Shown here: positions 1-5,614 of the stretch, piece by piece | How the letters are laid out: each line of letters starts with the position of its first letter | Numbering within the stretch: the stretch's first letter is position 1 | Assembly (NCBI GenBank): GCA_948687865.1 | Contig: CAPQQE010000088.1 | Coordinates: 1 to 5,642, forward strand | Source of the DNA: an uncultured Bacilli bacterium | GTDB taxonomy: Bacteria > Bacillota_I > Bacilli_A > RF39 > UBA660 | DNA: 5,642 nucleotides | Reading direction: 5' to 3' | The notes under the pieces: generated by a model | The model's database searches: none | Seen by the model: only the letters and a program-made list of their open reading frames with translations | What the model was told of the DNA's origin: nothing | Program-made: the position numbers and the translations under genes

Positions 1-318
1 TTGACAACATTTAAAAATAAAGTTCAAACTGGCGCGACTATGGATTTGAAAAATAAACCAGAATTCCAAGCTACTATATCATATAAGGGAATAGTTATGG
101 AACCACAAGATCTAGGAAATTTTAATTACGGATATATAGGTAGGGCATATGGTTTCTCAACAGATATATTGTTATTAGGGGCTTCTTACCAACAAATTAA
201 AGATCATTGGACTAATCCTGTAACATATTTAAACTGCTTTACTCCATCAATTTGTGATGACCCAAGAGATACTTATTTTATAAAATTGGGGGCAATAAAA
301 TATGATCAAGAAAATTGA
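1..318 (+). CDS. Polymorphic toxin type 44 (Ntox44-like) C-terminal toxin domain, 5'-partial
   Basis: Toxin tip of a secreted polymorphic toxin used against competing bacteria. The 105 visible residues match the conserved pattern I know for the type 44 toxin family: FKNKVQTGATMDLK at residues 4-17, DLGNFNYGYIGRAYGF at 37-52, a short LLLGASYQQI stretch at 57-66, and DDPRDTYFIKLGAIKY at 86-101. There is no signal peptide, membrane segment or trafficking domain, and the frame is open to the first base. The TTG at base 1 is therefore probably an internal Leu codon, and the delivery part (LXG, RHS, WXG or similar) lies outside the window; a detached toxin cassette cannot be excluded. The first 300 bases are about 31% G+C by hand count, clearly richer than the genes that follow. 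The gene ends in TGA inside the start of the next gene, the usual toxin-immunity arrangement. The family assignment is from recall of the motif pattern. The biochemical activity is not deduced here. Confidence 0.8.
   Translation: MTTFKNKVQTGATMDLKNKPEFQATISYKGIVMEPQDLGNFNYGYIGRAYGFSTDILLLGASYQQIKDHWTNPVTYLNCFTPSICDDPRDTYFIKLGAIKYDQEN
288..292 (+). promoter_or_regulatory. G-rich ribosome binding site inside the toxin 3' end
   Basis: A run of five G lies 9 bases before the ATG at 302, within the toxin codons for Leu-Gly-Ala. It can pair with CCUCC of 16S rRNA using one G-U wobble, so it is a weaker form of GGAGG. It supports 302 as the start of the overlapping immunity candidate and suggests translation coupled to the toxin. 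The gene at 2591 has the same kind of site. Confidence 0.5.
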
Positions 319-901
319 TAACAATAATATAATTAGACTAATCGTTATAAACATAATCATATTGTTGTTAACTATTGTGGGACTATATCTTTATAATGAC
401 TTATCGATATTTTTAATATTCTTTAAAATTTCACCATTCATTTTTATATTAATATATATTATCTTATTTATTAAGTCAGTATGTCTAATAATAAAAAATC
501 CTAGAAAAGTTTTTGGATGGATTCCATTATTTATTTTAATATTAATTATTGGTATTAGTATTGTATATAATTATTCAAGTGAAAGAAATGTATATAAAAA
601 TAATTTGGTCGAAAGAAATAAAATTGTTAATGATATACTAGATAAAAAAAGGTATACCACAAGCATTTATACTGAAACATTAAAAAATAATAGTAAACTT
701 TCATGTAATGGGAAAGTTTATATACATAGAAATACTGATATAGACACATTAATAGAATTCTGTATTTCATTTGGCTTTCCGGATGGAGGAAGTTCTTTAA
801 TATATTCTACTGGTGATGAAAAATATATAAAAAAACATATAAATTCAATTAATAAAATAAGGAAGATGGATAATAACTGGTACTATGTATACTTTGAATA
901 A
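302..901 (+). CDS. Three-helix membrane protein, probable cognate immunity protein of the type 44 toxin
   Basis: A 199-residue protein that I cannot assign to a named family. Three hydrophobic segments lie at about 11-31, 36-64 and 72-90, followed by a soluble C-terminal domain of about 105 residues. Positive residues sit at the N-terminus (IKK) and between helices 2 and 3 (KNPRK), so the predicted topology is N-in, C-out. The C-terminal domain resembles that of the protein at 1294-1746: FGFPDGGSSLIYST (157-170) against YGLAPSSTYVGFYYS, and both end in NNWYY plus a few residues. The start at 302 overlaps the toxin by 17 bases, with a G-rich site 9 bases upstream. This tight coupling makes it the best candidate for protecting the producer from the adjacent toxin. 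The immunity role is inferred from position; the membrane topology is read from the sequence. Confidence 0.7.
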   Translation: MIKKIDNNNIIRLIVINIIILLLTIVGLYLYNDLSIFLIFFKISPFIFILIYIILFIKSVCLIIKNPRKVFGWIPLFILILIIGISIVYNYSSERNVYKNNLVERNKIVNDILDKKRYTTSIYTETLKNNSKLSCNGKVYIHRNTDIDTLIEFCISFGFPDGGSSLIYSTGDEKYIKKHINSINKIRKMDNNWYYVYFE

Positions 902-907
902 TATTAA

Positions 908-1179
908 TTAAAATATTTTCATAAAAATAATTGTTATCCTAAAGATGAAAGAAATGTAATTGGTAAATTTAATATAATAGCTCATCATTATAAAAATAAG
1001 TTACTATTAACGTCTTTAATGATGAGTATGATAATATAGATTTTACATTCAATACAAGTTTTATAATAAAGCCATCAATAGTTTGTTTTGAAAGTATAGA
1101 GAGTTATGAACTCACAGGGTATGAAATAGAAAGTATTAAAAAATTAGATAAAAAATGATATTATATAGAAACAAAATAA
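908..1179 (+). pseudogene. Decayed 3' end of an immunity-like gene
   Basis: No intact gene lies in 902-1293, but 908-1179 reads as the remains of a protein end of about 90 codons. From 908 the frame is open (it includes KYFHKNNCYPKDERN and FNIIAHHYKNKLLLTS). At the T-run 1015-1017 the sense shifts to the frame starting at 1018 (NDEYDNIDFTFNTSF, then PSIVCFESIESYELTGYEIE). Restoring one T gives a continuous reading across the junction. Near the end, KKLDKK is followed by TGA (1156-1158) and then YYIETK and TAA. The genes at 302 and 1294 have NNW then YY at this point, so TGA most simply replaces TGG. There is no start codon in the upstream frame and a stop lies at 905, so the 5' part is also gone. 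From 1180 to 1278 I see only AT-rich spacer. The call rests on the plausible composite translation and the shared ending, not on a database match. Confidence 0.6.
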
Positions 1180-1293
1180 GTATTTATAGTTTACATATAA
1201 TTTTAAATAAAATTACTCAATAAAACTTAAATAATATTAACAAATTTATAACTAGAGATTTTAAATAATATTGATTTTAGGAGAAATATAAAA

Positions 1294-1746
1294 ATGAAAA
1301 AATTTATTTTAATTATAAGTATAATAGTTCTACTTATTACATTAGTATTTTTGTATAAAAGACCAGATGATTTTAAATCTATATCGGAATATGTTAATGA
1401 AAATCATGAAGAATTAGAAAAAGTTGCCAAAGAGTATGTTAAAGGAAATAAAAAGTACTATTCTAAAAAGTTTACTAGTATATCAGTTTATAGTAAAGAT
1501 GATGTATATTTACCTACTAATAATACTATTGTACAATTTATGGTTAAAGGGTATGGATTAGCTCCATCATCTACGTATGTAGGGTTTTATTATTCTGAAA
1601 GTGATATTCCCGCGGCTTTTCAAAATGAAAATTACCAATTATCTAAAAAAGGAGAAAACAAGTGGGAATGGACTGGTACTGGCGATAACCATGGGACAAC
1701 AATTAAATTAAGGAATAATTGGTACTATTTTGAAGCGTCATTTTAG
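1294..1746 (+). CDS. Single-pass membrane-anchored protein, probable immunity protein (YGLAPSSTY type)
   Basis: A 150-residue protein with one hydrophobic helix at about 4-20 after MKK, then an extracytoplasmic domain. There is no lipobox Cys, so the helix is probably an uncleaved anchor or an N-terminal signal. A charged, likely helical stretch (about 29-60) leads into a compact aromatic domain with YGLAPSSTYVGFYYS (87-101), WEWTGTGDNHG (124-134) and the ending NNWYYFEASF (141-150). I associate this pattern with small hypothetical proteins of Firmicutes near toxin genes, but no activity is known to me. The C-terminal half looks homologous to that of the protein at 302-901, which carries three helices instead of one. 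An AGGAGA site (1279-1284) stands 9 bases before the ATG. The gene is isolated between the pseudogene region and a terminator at 1757. I found no convincing promoter of its own, so it may depend on read-through from the toxin operon. Confidence 0.65.
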   Translation: MKKFILIISIIVLLITLVFLYKRPDDFKSISEYVNENHEELEKVAKEYVKGNKKYYSKKFTSISVYSKDDVYLPTNNTIVQFMVKGYGLAPSSTYVGFYYSESDIPAAFQNENYQLSKKGENKWEWTGTGDNHGTTIKLRNNWYYFEASF

Positions 1747-1756
1747 AACTATTTAT

Positions 1757-1804
1757 AAAAGTGTAAAAGTAAGTTTATTGAAACTGAAAATTACACTTTT
1801 TATA
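1757..1804 (+). terminator. Rho-independent terminator closing the toxin transcription block
   Basis: A perfect 10-base stem pairs AAAAGTGTAA (1757-1766) with TTACACTTTT (1791-1800). Between them a second small stem pairs AGTTT (1772-1776) with AAACT (1781-1785) around the tetraloop ATTG. The T-run closes the 3' arm and continues into TATATTT. The A-run on the 5' side could let it work on the other strand too, though no reverse-strand gene is seen. It lies 10 bases after the stop at 1746 and separates the first block from the promoter at 1832. Confidence 0.8.
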
Positions 1805-1831
1805 TTTATAGTAATGTATATATTTTAATCC

Positions 1832-1861
1832 TTGAAGTGAAAAGCGACATTATGATATAAT
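1832..1861 (+). promoter_or_regulatory. Vegetative (sigma-A type) promoter with extended -10
   Basis: A -35 box TTGAAG (1832-1837), an 18-base spacer and a perfect -10 TATAAT (1856-1861) preceded by TGA, which gives the extended -10 form TGNTATAAT. It lies directly after the terminator at 1757-1804 and about 80 bases before the ATG at 1942. It is thus the likely start of the second block of immunity-like genes, expressed independently of the toxin. Confidence 0.7.
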
Positions 1862-1923
1862 ATTGATAGATAAAATAGTATAACTCGTTCTTGGGATGTA
1901 TATCAGTTACAATCGGACTTAAT

Positions 1924-1929
1924 AAGGAG
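1924..1929 (+). promoter_or_regulatory. Ribosome binding site deciding the start at 1942
   Basis: AAGGAG ends 12 bases before ATG 1942. An in-frame TTG at 1891 would give 17 more residues, but it lies upstream of this site, has no site of its own and would put a non-hydrophobic extension before the helix. The paralogues at 3097 and 4868 begin at the position matching ATG 1942 (MDYYDLRILI and MNYNVLKMIV against MNYMLFRIII). Confidence 0.7.
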
Positions 1930-1941
1930 TTGAAAAAAACT

Positions 1942-2559
1942 ATGAATTATATGTTATTTAGAATTATAATTTTTATAATAATTATTTTAATATCAGCAAT
2001 AGTTTTAAGATTTATATTTAACGTACGAAAAAGGAAAATTTTTGCTATATCAATATTTATAATATTTATAATATTTATATTCATTTGTTATTATCCAATT
2101 GAAAATAAATTATTTAAATTTGATTCAGTTGATAAAGCATTTAGATATTACTATCCAACTGCAAATATTAGAAAAAAATATGAGGGTAATGGTTATACAT
2201 ATATTGTTTATGATGATAAGAAAAGTGATATTCCAGGATTGATGTACTTTATAAAAGATGATGATAATTGGATAATTAATAATTTATTTACTATGGGAAA
2301 TTCTAGGCAAAAAATTTCCGATATTTGTACTATTTCAACTATTGAATTACCAAAAATGAACTCAGCTGGTATTATTATGTATTATAATCCTTTATTTAAA
2401 AAACCAGATGAAAAAGTATATGATTCCTTATCTTCATCTATTGAAACGTATGAGGAAGAAGACATGACCATAAATATAATTATATTAAATGAAAAAGTAG
2501 ATAGTAATTATACTATATACTTTGGTGACAAAGAATACAAACTATTTAAAAATAATTAA
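1942..2559 (+). CDS. Two-helix membrane protein, paralogue 1 of a tandem immunity-like family
   Basis: A 205-residue protein of unrecognised function, first of three related copies. Helices lie at about 5-25 and 34-51; the loop between them (NVRKRK) is strongly positive and so cytoplasmic, putting both ends outside. The outer domain carries the landmarks shared with the copies at 3097 and 4868: FDSVDKAFRYYYP (60-72), IRKKYE with YTYIVY (76-90), YDSLSS (160-165) and a final IILNEKVDSNYTIYF followed by KEYKLF (180-202). The short KDDDNW segment (105-110) is also matched by KKGNW or KNGSW in the copies. It is the first gene after the promoter at 1832, and the next gene follows after 31 bases, so they are probably cotranscribed. 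The immunity role is inferred from the locus; a family of surface proteins unrelated to toxins is the alternative. Confidence 0.65.
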   Translation: MNYMLFRIIIFIIIILISAIVLRFIFNVRKRKIFAISIFIIFIIFIFICYYPIENKLFKFDSVDKAFRYYYPTANIRKKYEGNGYTYIVYDDKKSDIPGLMYFIKDDDNWIINNLFTMGNSRQKISDICTISTIELPKMNSAGIIMYYNPLFKKPDEKVYDSLSSSIETYEEEDMTINIIILNEKVDSNYTIYFGDKEYKLFKNN

Positions 2560-2590
2560 AAAATATTTGATTTTATAATGGGGGAAATAA

Positions 2591-3019
2591 ATGAAAAAAG
2601 ATTATTTAGTAGTATTTATAATATTAATATTATTACCTTGGTATATAAGTTATTTATTAATTGCAATTGTAATTTTATATTCTATTGTAAAAAAAATTAT
2701 GTATAGGCCTAGTATTAAAAAGTTAACAGATAACAAATATGAAATAAGTCAAATCGACAACGAATATGTATTATTGGATAAAATAGAGTGTAAAAACATT
2801 ACTAATAATATTGAAAAATACACTGTTATAAATAATAAAATATATTTTATTGAAAATTTTAATAATTCTAAATTATATTCTACATTCGATTATAATAAAA
2901 AAATATACATAAAACATAATAAAATTACTAAATTTGGCAATGATGATATACTTGTTTTTAATAATCTGAATTTATTTGTTTTACCTAACAAGTTATTAAG
3001 AAAATCGAAAAAACATTAA
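2591..3019 (+). CDS. Small two-helix membrane protein with cytoplasmic C-terminal domain, unknown function
   Basis: A 142-residue protein that I do not recognise. A hydrophobic stretch at about 5-33 contains a Pro-Trp (16-17), so it is best read as a tight two-helix hairpin. The N-terminus (MKK) and the segment after it (KKIMYRPSIKK, 34-44) are both positive, so both ends should lie in the cytoplasm, unlike the neighbours. The C-terminal domain of about 100 residues is rich in short alternating hydrophobic stretches, suggesting beta strands, and ends in a basic tail (RKSKKH). It shares no landmarks with the three-copy family on either side. The start has a five-G run (2580-2584) 6 bases upstream, and the gene lies 31 bases after the preceding stop, so it probably shares the transcript. 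It could be an immunity protein for a different toxin or an accessory factor. Confidence 0.6.
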   Translation: MKKDYLVVFIILILLPWYISYLLIAIVILYSIVKKIMYRPSIKKLTDNKYEISQIDNEYVLLDKIECKNITNNIEKYTVINNKIYFIENFNNSKLYSTFDYNKKIYIKHNKITKFGNDDILVFNNLNLFVLPNKLLRKSKKH

Positions 3020-3096
3020 GAAATACTTATTGTAAATAATAATTATATTTAATGTGTTATGGCCAGATTGGTAAAAAAATCATAAGGAGGTAGCTT

Positions 3097-3768
3097 ATGG
3101 ATTACTACGACTTAAGAATTTTAATATTCTTTATTGTTTTGATTATTGCAACCTTTGTACTTATAAAATATAAGATATATAAAATGATTAATAAAAAAGT
3201 AAAAAATTCGTTTGTAACTATAATAATACTAATATCAATATTTACGATTATTTATGATATTATCTGGATTTTTCCATATGAGGGAACAATATTGAAATTT
3301 TCAAATGTTGATAATATTATAAATCACTTTATTGAAAAGGATAAAATAATAAAAAAATATAAATATGATGATTATGCATATGTATTATATGAGAGTAGTG
3401 CTGACTTAATACCAAAGTTTTTATCCTTTTCAAAAAATAAAAAAGGAAATTGGAAGGTGAATAGTATGCCATACATTACAAAAGAACGATTTGTTACTGC
3501 TTATGACAATAGAATATGGATTACTAGAATTCCTTCCAAAAATTCTATTGCTATTGAGATTTATCATTCATATTTACTTAATGGTGAAGAATATAAAATT
3601 TCTGATTCATTAGATTCAAAATTCGATACATTTTTTGATGAAAGACCAAAATATAAAAATATAGAAAATAAATATAACAATTTAATAAATGTGGTAATAT
3701 TAGATGAAAAAGTAGATCAAGATTATACTTTATATTTAAATGGAAAAGAATATAAACCATTTAAGTAG
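3097..3768 (+). CDS. Two-helix membrane protein, paralogue 2 of the tandem immunity-like family
   Basis: A 223-residue protein related to those at 1942 and 4868. Helices lie at about 6-24 and 39-60, with a very basic loop between them (KYKIYKMINKKVKN), so the C-terminal domain is predicted outside. Family landmarks are FSNVDNIINHF (68-78), IIKKYKYDDYAYVLYES (84-100), GNW (117-119), ISDSLDSKF (168-176) and the ending VVILDEKVDQDYTLYL then GKEYKPF (199-222). Compared with paralogue 1 it has a longer loop between the helices and about 10 extra charged residues (DERPKYKNIENKYNN, 181-195) before the final strand pair. A strong AAGGAGG site (3084-3090) lies 6 bases before the ATG. The 77-base gap after the previous gene holds no clear terminator, so read-through is likely. 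Confidence 0.65.
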   Translation: MDYYDLRILIFFIVLIIATFVLIKYKIYKMINKKVKNSFVTIIILISIFTIIYDIIWIFPYEGTILKFSNVDNIINHFIEKDKIIKKYKYDDYAYVLYESSADLIPKFLSFSKNKKGNWKVNSMPYITKERFVTAYDNRIWITRIPSKNSIAIEIYHSYLLNGEEYKISDSLDSKFDTFFDERPKYKNIENKYNNLINVVILDEKVDQDYTLYLNGKEYKPFK

Positions 3769-3779
3769 AAATTAATGTG

Positions 3780-3835
3780 TTATGTATTATAATGTTTCTG
3801 ATGAAATAAACTTGTCTATAAACATTATTACATAA
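3780..3835 (+). repeat. Inverted repeat upstream of the gene at 3863
   Basis: TTATGTA and AATGTTT (3780-3797, separated by TTAT) pair with AAACATT and ACATAA (3820-3835, separated by AT) around a 22-base loop. The arms match over 13-14 bases apart from a small central internal loop. No T-run follows, so it is not a standard terminator. It fills most of the 94-base gap between two genes and ends 17 bases before the ribosome binding site. It may be a regulator-binding site, an RNA-processing or stability hairpin, or a weak attenuator. In DNA this AT-rich, part of the match could be chance. Confidence 0.45.
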
Positions 3836-3862
3836 TATATAATATTGTGATGAGGTGATATA

Positions 3863-4609
3863 ATGAATCAAAAACCAATTAATAAAATTAAAATAGGAAA
3901 CAATGATCATGAACCAATATTTATTTATATATGTATATCAGTTAGTTTTATATTATGTGCAATATTGCGTTTTTCACTAATAATTGAAAATTATTTAAAA
4001 TCAATTATTATAACAGTATTATTCTTTGTACCATCTTTAATATCATTATGTTTAATATTATTAAATAAAAATAAGAAAATAAAATTAATTACTGCTAACA
4101 TAATTCAATCTTTATTTATAATACCATCTATTGTATATATTTTCATTTTATCATTTATTTCATTATTAATTGAAATTAGCGATGGAGGGGTGAGTAAACC
4201 AATAAATTATAGAAGGGCTCATAGTTATTATAATCTAGATTATTTTCCAAAGAAAATACCAAAGAACGCTAAAAATGTTATGTTCAATTATAATCCACCA
4301 TTTCTTCAAGGCGGGGGAATACTTTCATTATATTTTAATGGTGATAATAATACAATAAAATTCTATAATAATAAATATAAAAAATTTAAACTAGATGAAA
4401 ACAACATTGAAGTGTATGAAAAAGAAATAATTAATAACAAAATCTGGTATTATACGCCATATAATAATAGTGAGAGAATAGACAAATTTACAATTTATTT
4501 AATATATAATAAATGTGATGATAGTGGTTATTGTAATCATGGAACTATAAAGGTAATAGCAATAAATAATAAAACAAATGAGATATTATTTTATTATGAA
4601 AAGTGGTAG
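3863..4609 (+). CDS. Three-helix membrane protein with conserved extracytoplasmic domain, probable immunity protein
   Basis: A 248-residue protein, the longest in the array. Hydrophobic segments lie at about 19-40, 47-67 and 77-103; the basic N-terminus (KPINKIK) and the loop KNKKIK (69-74) give N-in, C-out. The outer domain starts with DYFPKKIPKNAKNVMF (126-141), then FLQGGGILSLYF (147-158), IWYYTPY (194-200), CDDSGYCNHG (218-227) and NNKTNEILFYYEKW at the end. I recall the FP-IP-NAKNV, LQGG and SGYCNHG landmarks from hypothetical proteins of Firmicutes that often sit near toxin loci; no function is known to me. The two Cys (218, 224) could form a disulphide if exported. Translation starts from GAGGTGAT (3852-3859), a good match to the 16S tail, 3 bases before the ATG. 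It is unrelated to the paralogues on both sides. Confidence 0.65.
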   Translation: MNQKPINKIKIGNNDHEPIFIYICISVSFILCAILRFSLIIENYLKSIIITVLFFVPSLISLCLILLNKNKKIKLITANIIQSLFIIPSIVYIFILSFISLLIEISDGGVSKPINYRRAHSYYNLDYFPKKIPKNAKNVMFNYNPPFLQGGGILSLYFNGDNNTIKFYNNKYKKFKLDENNIEVYEKEIINNKIWYYTPYNNSERIDKFTIYLIYNKCDDSGYCNHGTIKVIAINNKTNEILFYYEKW

Positions 4610-4678
4610 AATGAACACAAATTATACTTAAAGTTAAAATGATATTATATTGTGCAATATTAGGTTAAAAATAATAAA

Positions 4679-4715
4679 TATGCCATTTTATACCTGGTGA
4701 ATATAAAATGGTGTA
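4679..4715 (+). other. Strong hairpin without a T-run after the gene at 3863
   Basis: CCATTTTATA (4683-4692) pairs perfectly with TATAAAATGG (4702-4711) around a 9-base loop. Two G-T wobbles and two further A-T pairs extend the stem outward to 4679/4715. It lies 70 bases after the stop at 4609. The following bases (AATATATAG) are not a T-run, so it may protect the 3' end of the mRNA or be a weak terminator. The 258-base gap 4610-4867 otherwise holds a small near-palindrome ATATTG-TG-CAATAT (4647-4660) and the leader described separately. I see no intact gene in it and no convincing promoter. Confidence 0.5.
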
Positions 4716-4814
4716 ATATATAGTAAATATTATTATAAAAAACTAAACTTTCATCAATGAATTTATTTCCATTATAGTTTCTAAGAGTTTACTTATCTAT
4801 TAAAAAATATAAAA

Positions 4815-4867
4815 GAAAGGAATCTAGCATAGTTTAGTTTGACCATGTTTAGATTATATATGTTATT
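4815..4867 (+). promoter_or_regulatory. Leader with displaced ribosome binding site and hairpin before the gene at 4868
   Basis: No binding site lies within the 20 bases before ATG 4868. The nearest is AAAGGA (4815-4820), 47 bases away. Directly after it AATCTAG-CAT (4821-4830) can pair with ATG-TTTAGATT (4845-4855): 10 pairs with one bulge and one G-T wobble, loop of 14. If this forms, the site would be brought to within about 12 bases of the ATG. The same stretch holds an 8-codon reading frame (4845-4871) whose TGA overlaps ATG 4868 as ATGA, an alternative route by translational coupling, though it has no well-spaced site of its own. Both ideas are inference. Confidence 0.35.
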
Positions 4868-5506
4868 ATGAATTATAATGTATTAAAAATGATTGTTCAA
4901 TTTGTACTTGCGATTATATTGTTGATGGTGTTAAAAAAAATAAAAAATTGTAGTATTAAGAACAGTAGGATTATAGCTATAGTTGGAATATGTTTAATAG
5001 TGTTTTTATCAATTTTTCCAATATATTTTTACCTTTTTAGCTTTAAAAGTCTAGAATCCGCATTTAATTTTTATCAGCCAAGTGGTAAGATTATAAGAAA
5101 ATATGAATATGATAGTTATGCATATATATTATATGAGGATAATAAGTATAGTAATATGTACTGTTTTGTTAAAAAAAATGGTAGTTGGAATCTTGATAAT
5201 GTATTGAATAAAGGTATGCCTCCATTAGATATTAAGGATATATTAAGATATCATATATATATAAAATATAACCCTAGTAAAAGCACAAAGGCTCTTATGA
5301 TACAATATAGTTTATTTGATAATGAAAACATAGAAGGTCAAACAATTAGTGATTCCTTAAATTCTGAATTTACTACAATTAGTAAAAAAGACTCTCTAGG
5401 TATTACGGTAACACATACTGTGATATTAGATAATAATATTGATTCCAAATATACTATATACATTAATAATGACATAATAAAACCATTTGATTATACATTA
5501 GAATAA
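4868..5506 (+). CDS. Two-helix membrane protein, paralogue 3 of the tandem immunity-like family
   Basis: A 212-residue protein related to those at 1942 and 3097. Helices lie at about 5-23 and 35-57 with a basic loop (KKIKNCSIKNSR), so the C-terminal domain is predicted outside. Landmarks are FKSLESAFNFYQPSGKIIRKYE (59-80), YAYILYE (84-90), KNGSW (103-107), ISDSLNSEF (160-168) and VILDNNIDSKYTIYI then PF near the end (185-207). The final GKEYKPF of paralogue 2 is here changed to DIIKPF and followed by a short extra tail (DYTLE). ATG 4868 is chosen because it matches the N-termini of the paralogues and a TAG lies in frame at 4850. It lacks a nearby ribosome binding site, so expression may be weak or controlled by the leader. 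The stop codon lies inside the arm of the hairpin that follows. Confidence 0.65.
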   Translation: MNYNVLKMIVQFVLAIILLMVLKKIKNCSIKNSRIIAIVGICLIVFLSIFPIYFYLFSFKSLESAFNFYQPSGKIIRKYEYDSYAYILYEDNKYSNMYCFVKKNGSWNLDNVLNKGMPPLDIKDILRYHIYIKYNPSKSTKALMIQYSLFDNENIEGQTISDSLNSEFTTISKKDSLGITVTHTVILDNNIDSKYTIYINNDIIKPFDYTLE

Positions 5507-5544
5507 TAACTATGCTAGAATACATAGTTGTTATTTAAATTTTG
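5502..5544 (+). terminator. Probable terminator overlapping the stop of the gene at 4868
   Basis: AATAATAACTATG (5502-5514) pairs with CATAGTTGTTATT (5523-5535) over 13 positions, one a G-T wobble, around an 8-base loop. The stem is followed by TAAATTTTG, a modest T-run offset by a few bases. The TAA stop (5504-5506) is part of the 5' arm, so terminating ribosomes would compete with folding. It is weaker than the terminator at 1757. Confidence 0.5.
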
Positions 5545-5614
5545 TATGATGGTTTGTAATAGTTATTTAATGATTAATATTTAAAGATAATAGGTGTATA
5601 GTGTGAGAGGTAAT

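Noticed and set aside
1156..1158. TGA read as Trp or selenocysteine (recoding)
   Set aside because: The same remnant also has a frameshift and no start codon, and TGA acts as a normal stop for the toxin; decay is simpler.
1891..1941. Upstream TTG start for the gene at 1942
   Set aside because: No ribosome binding site before it; AAGGAG lies downstream of it, and the paralogues start at the position matching ATG 1942.
3578..3760. Reverse-strand frame of 60 residues
   Set aside because: It lies wholly inside the well-supported gene at 3097-3768, has no ribosome binding site, and its Tyr/Leu/Ile-rich make-up is what AT-rich antisense reading gives.
3049..3784. Direct repeat TTAATGTGTTATG at 3049-3061 and 3772-3784, each in a gap between genes
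   Set aside because: Thirteen matching bases are expected by chance several times in a window this AT-rich, and the flanks do not match.
3812..3843. Possible promoter TTGTCT / TATAAT before the gene at 3863
   Set aside because: The spacer is 20 bases, and the transcript would start almost at the ribosome binding site; the match is likely due to AT-richness.
4743..4796. Reverse-strand stretch reading ISKLLETIMEINSLMKV then stop
   Set aside because: It looks protein-like but is only 17 codons, with a stop just upstream, no start and no support on either side; chance cannot be excluded.
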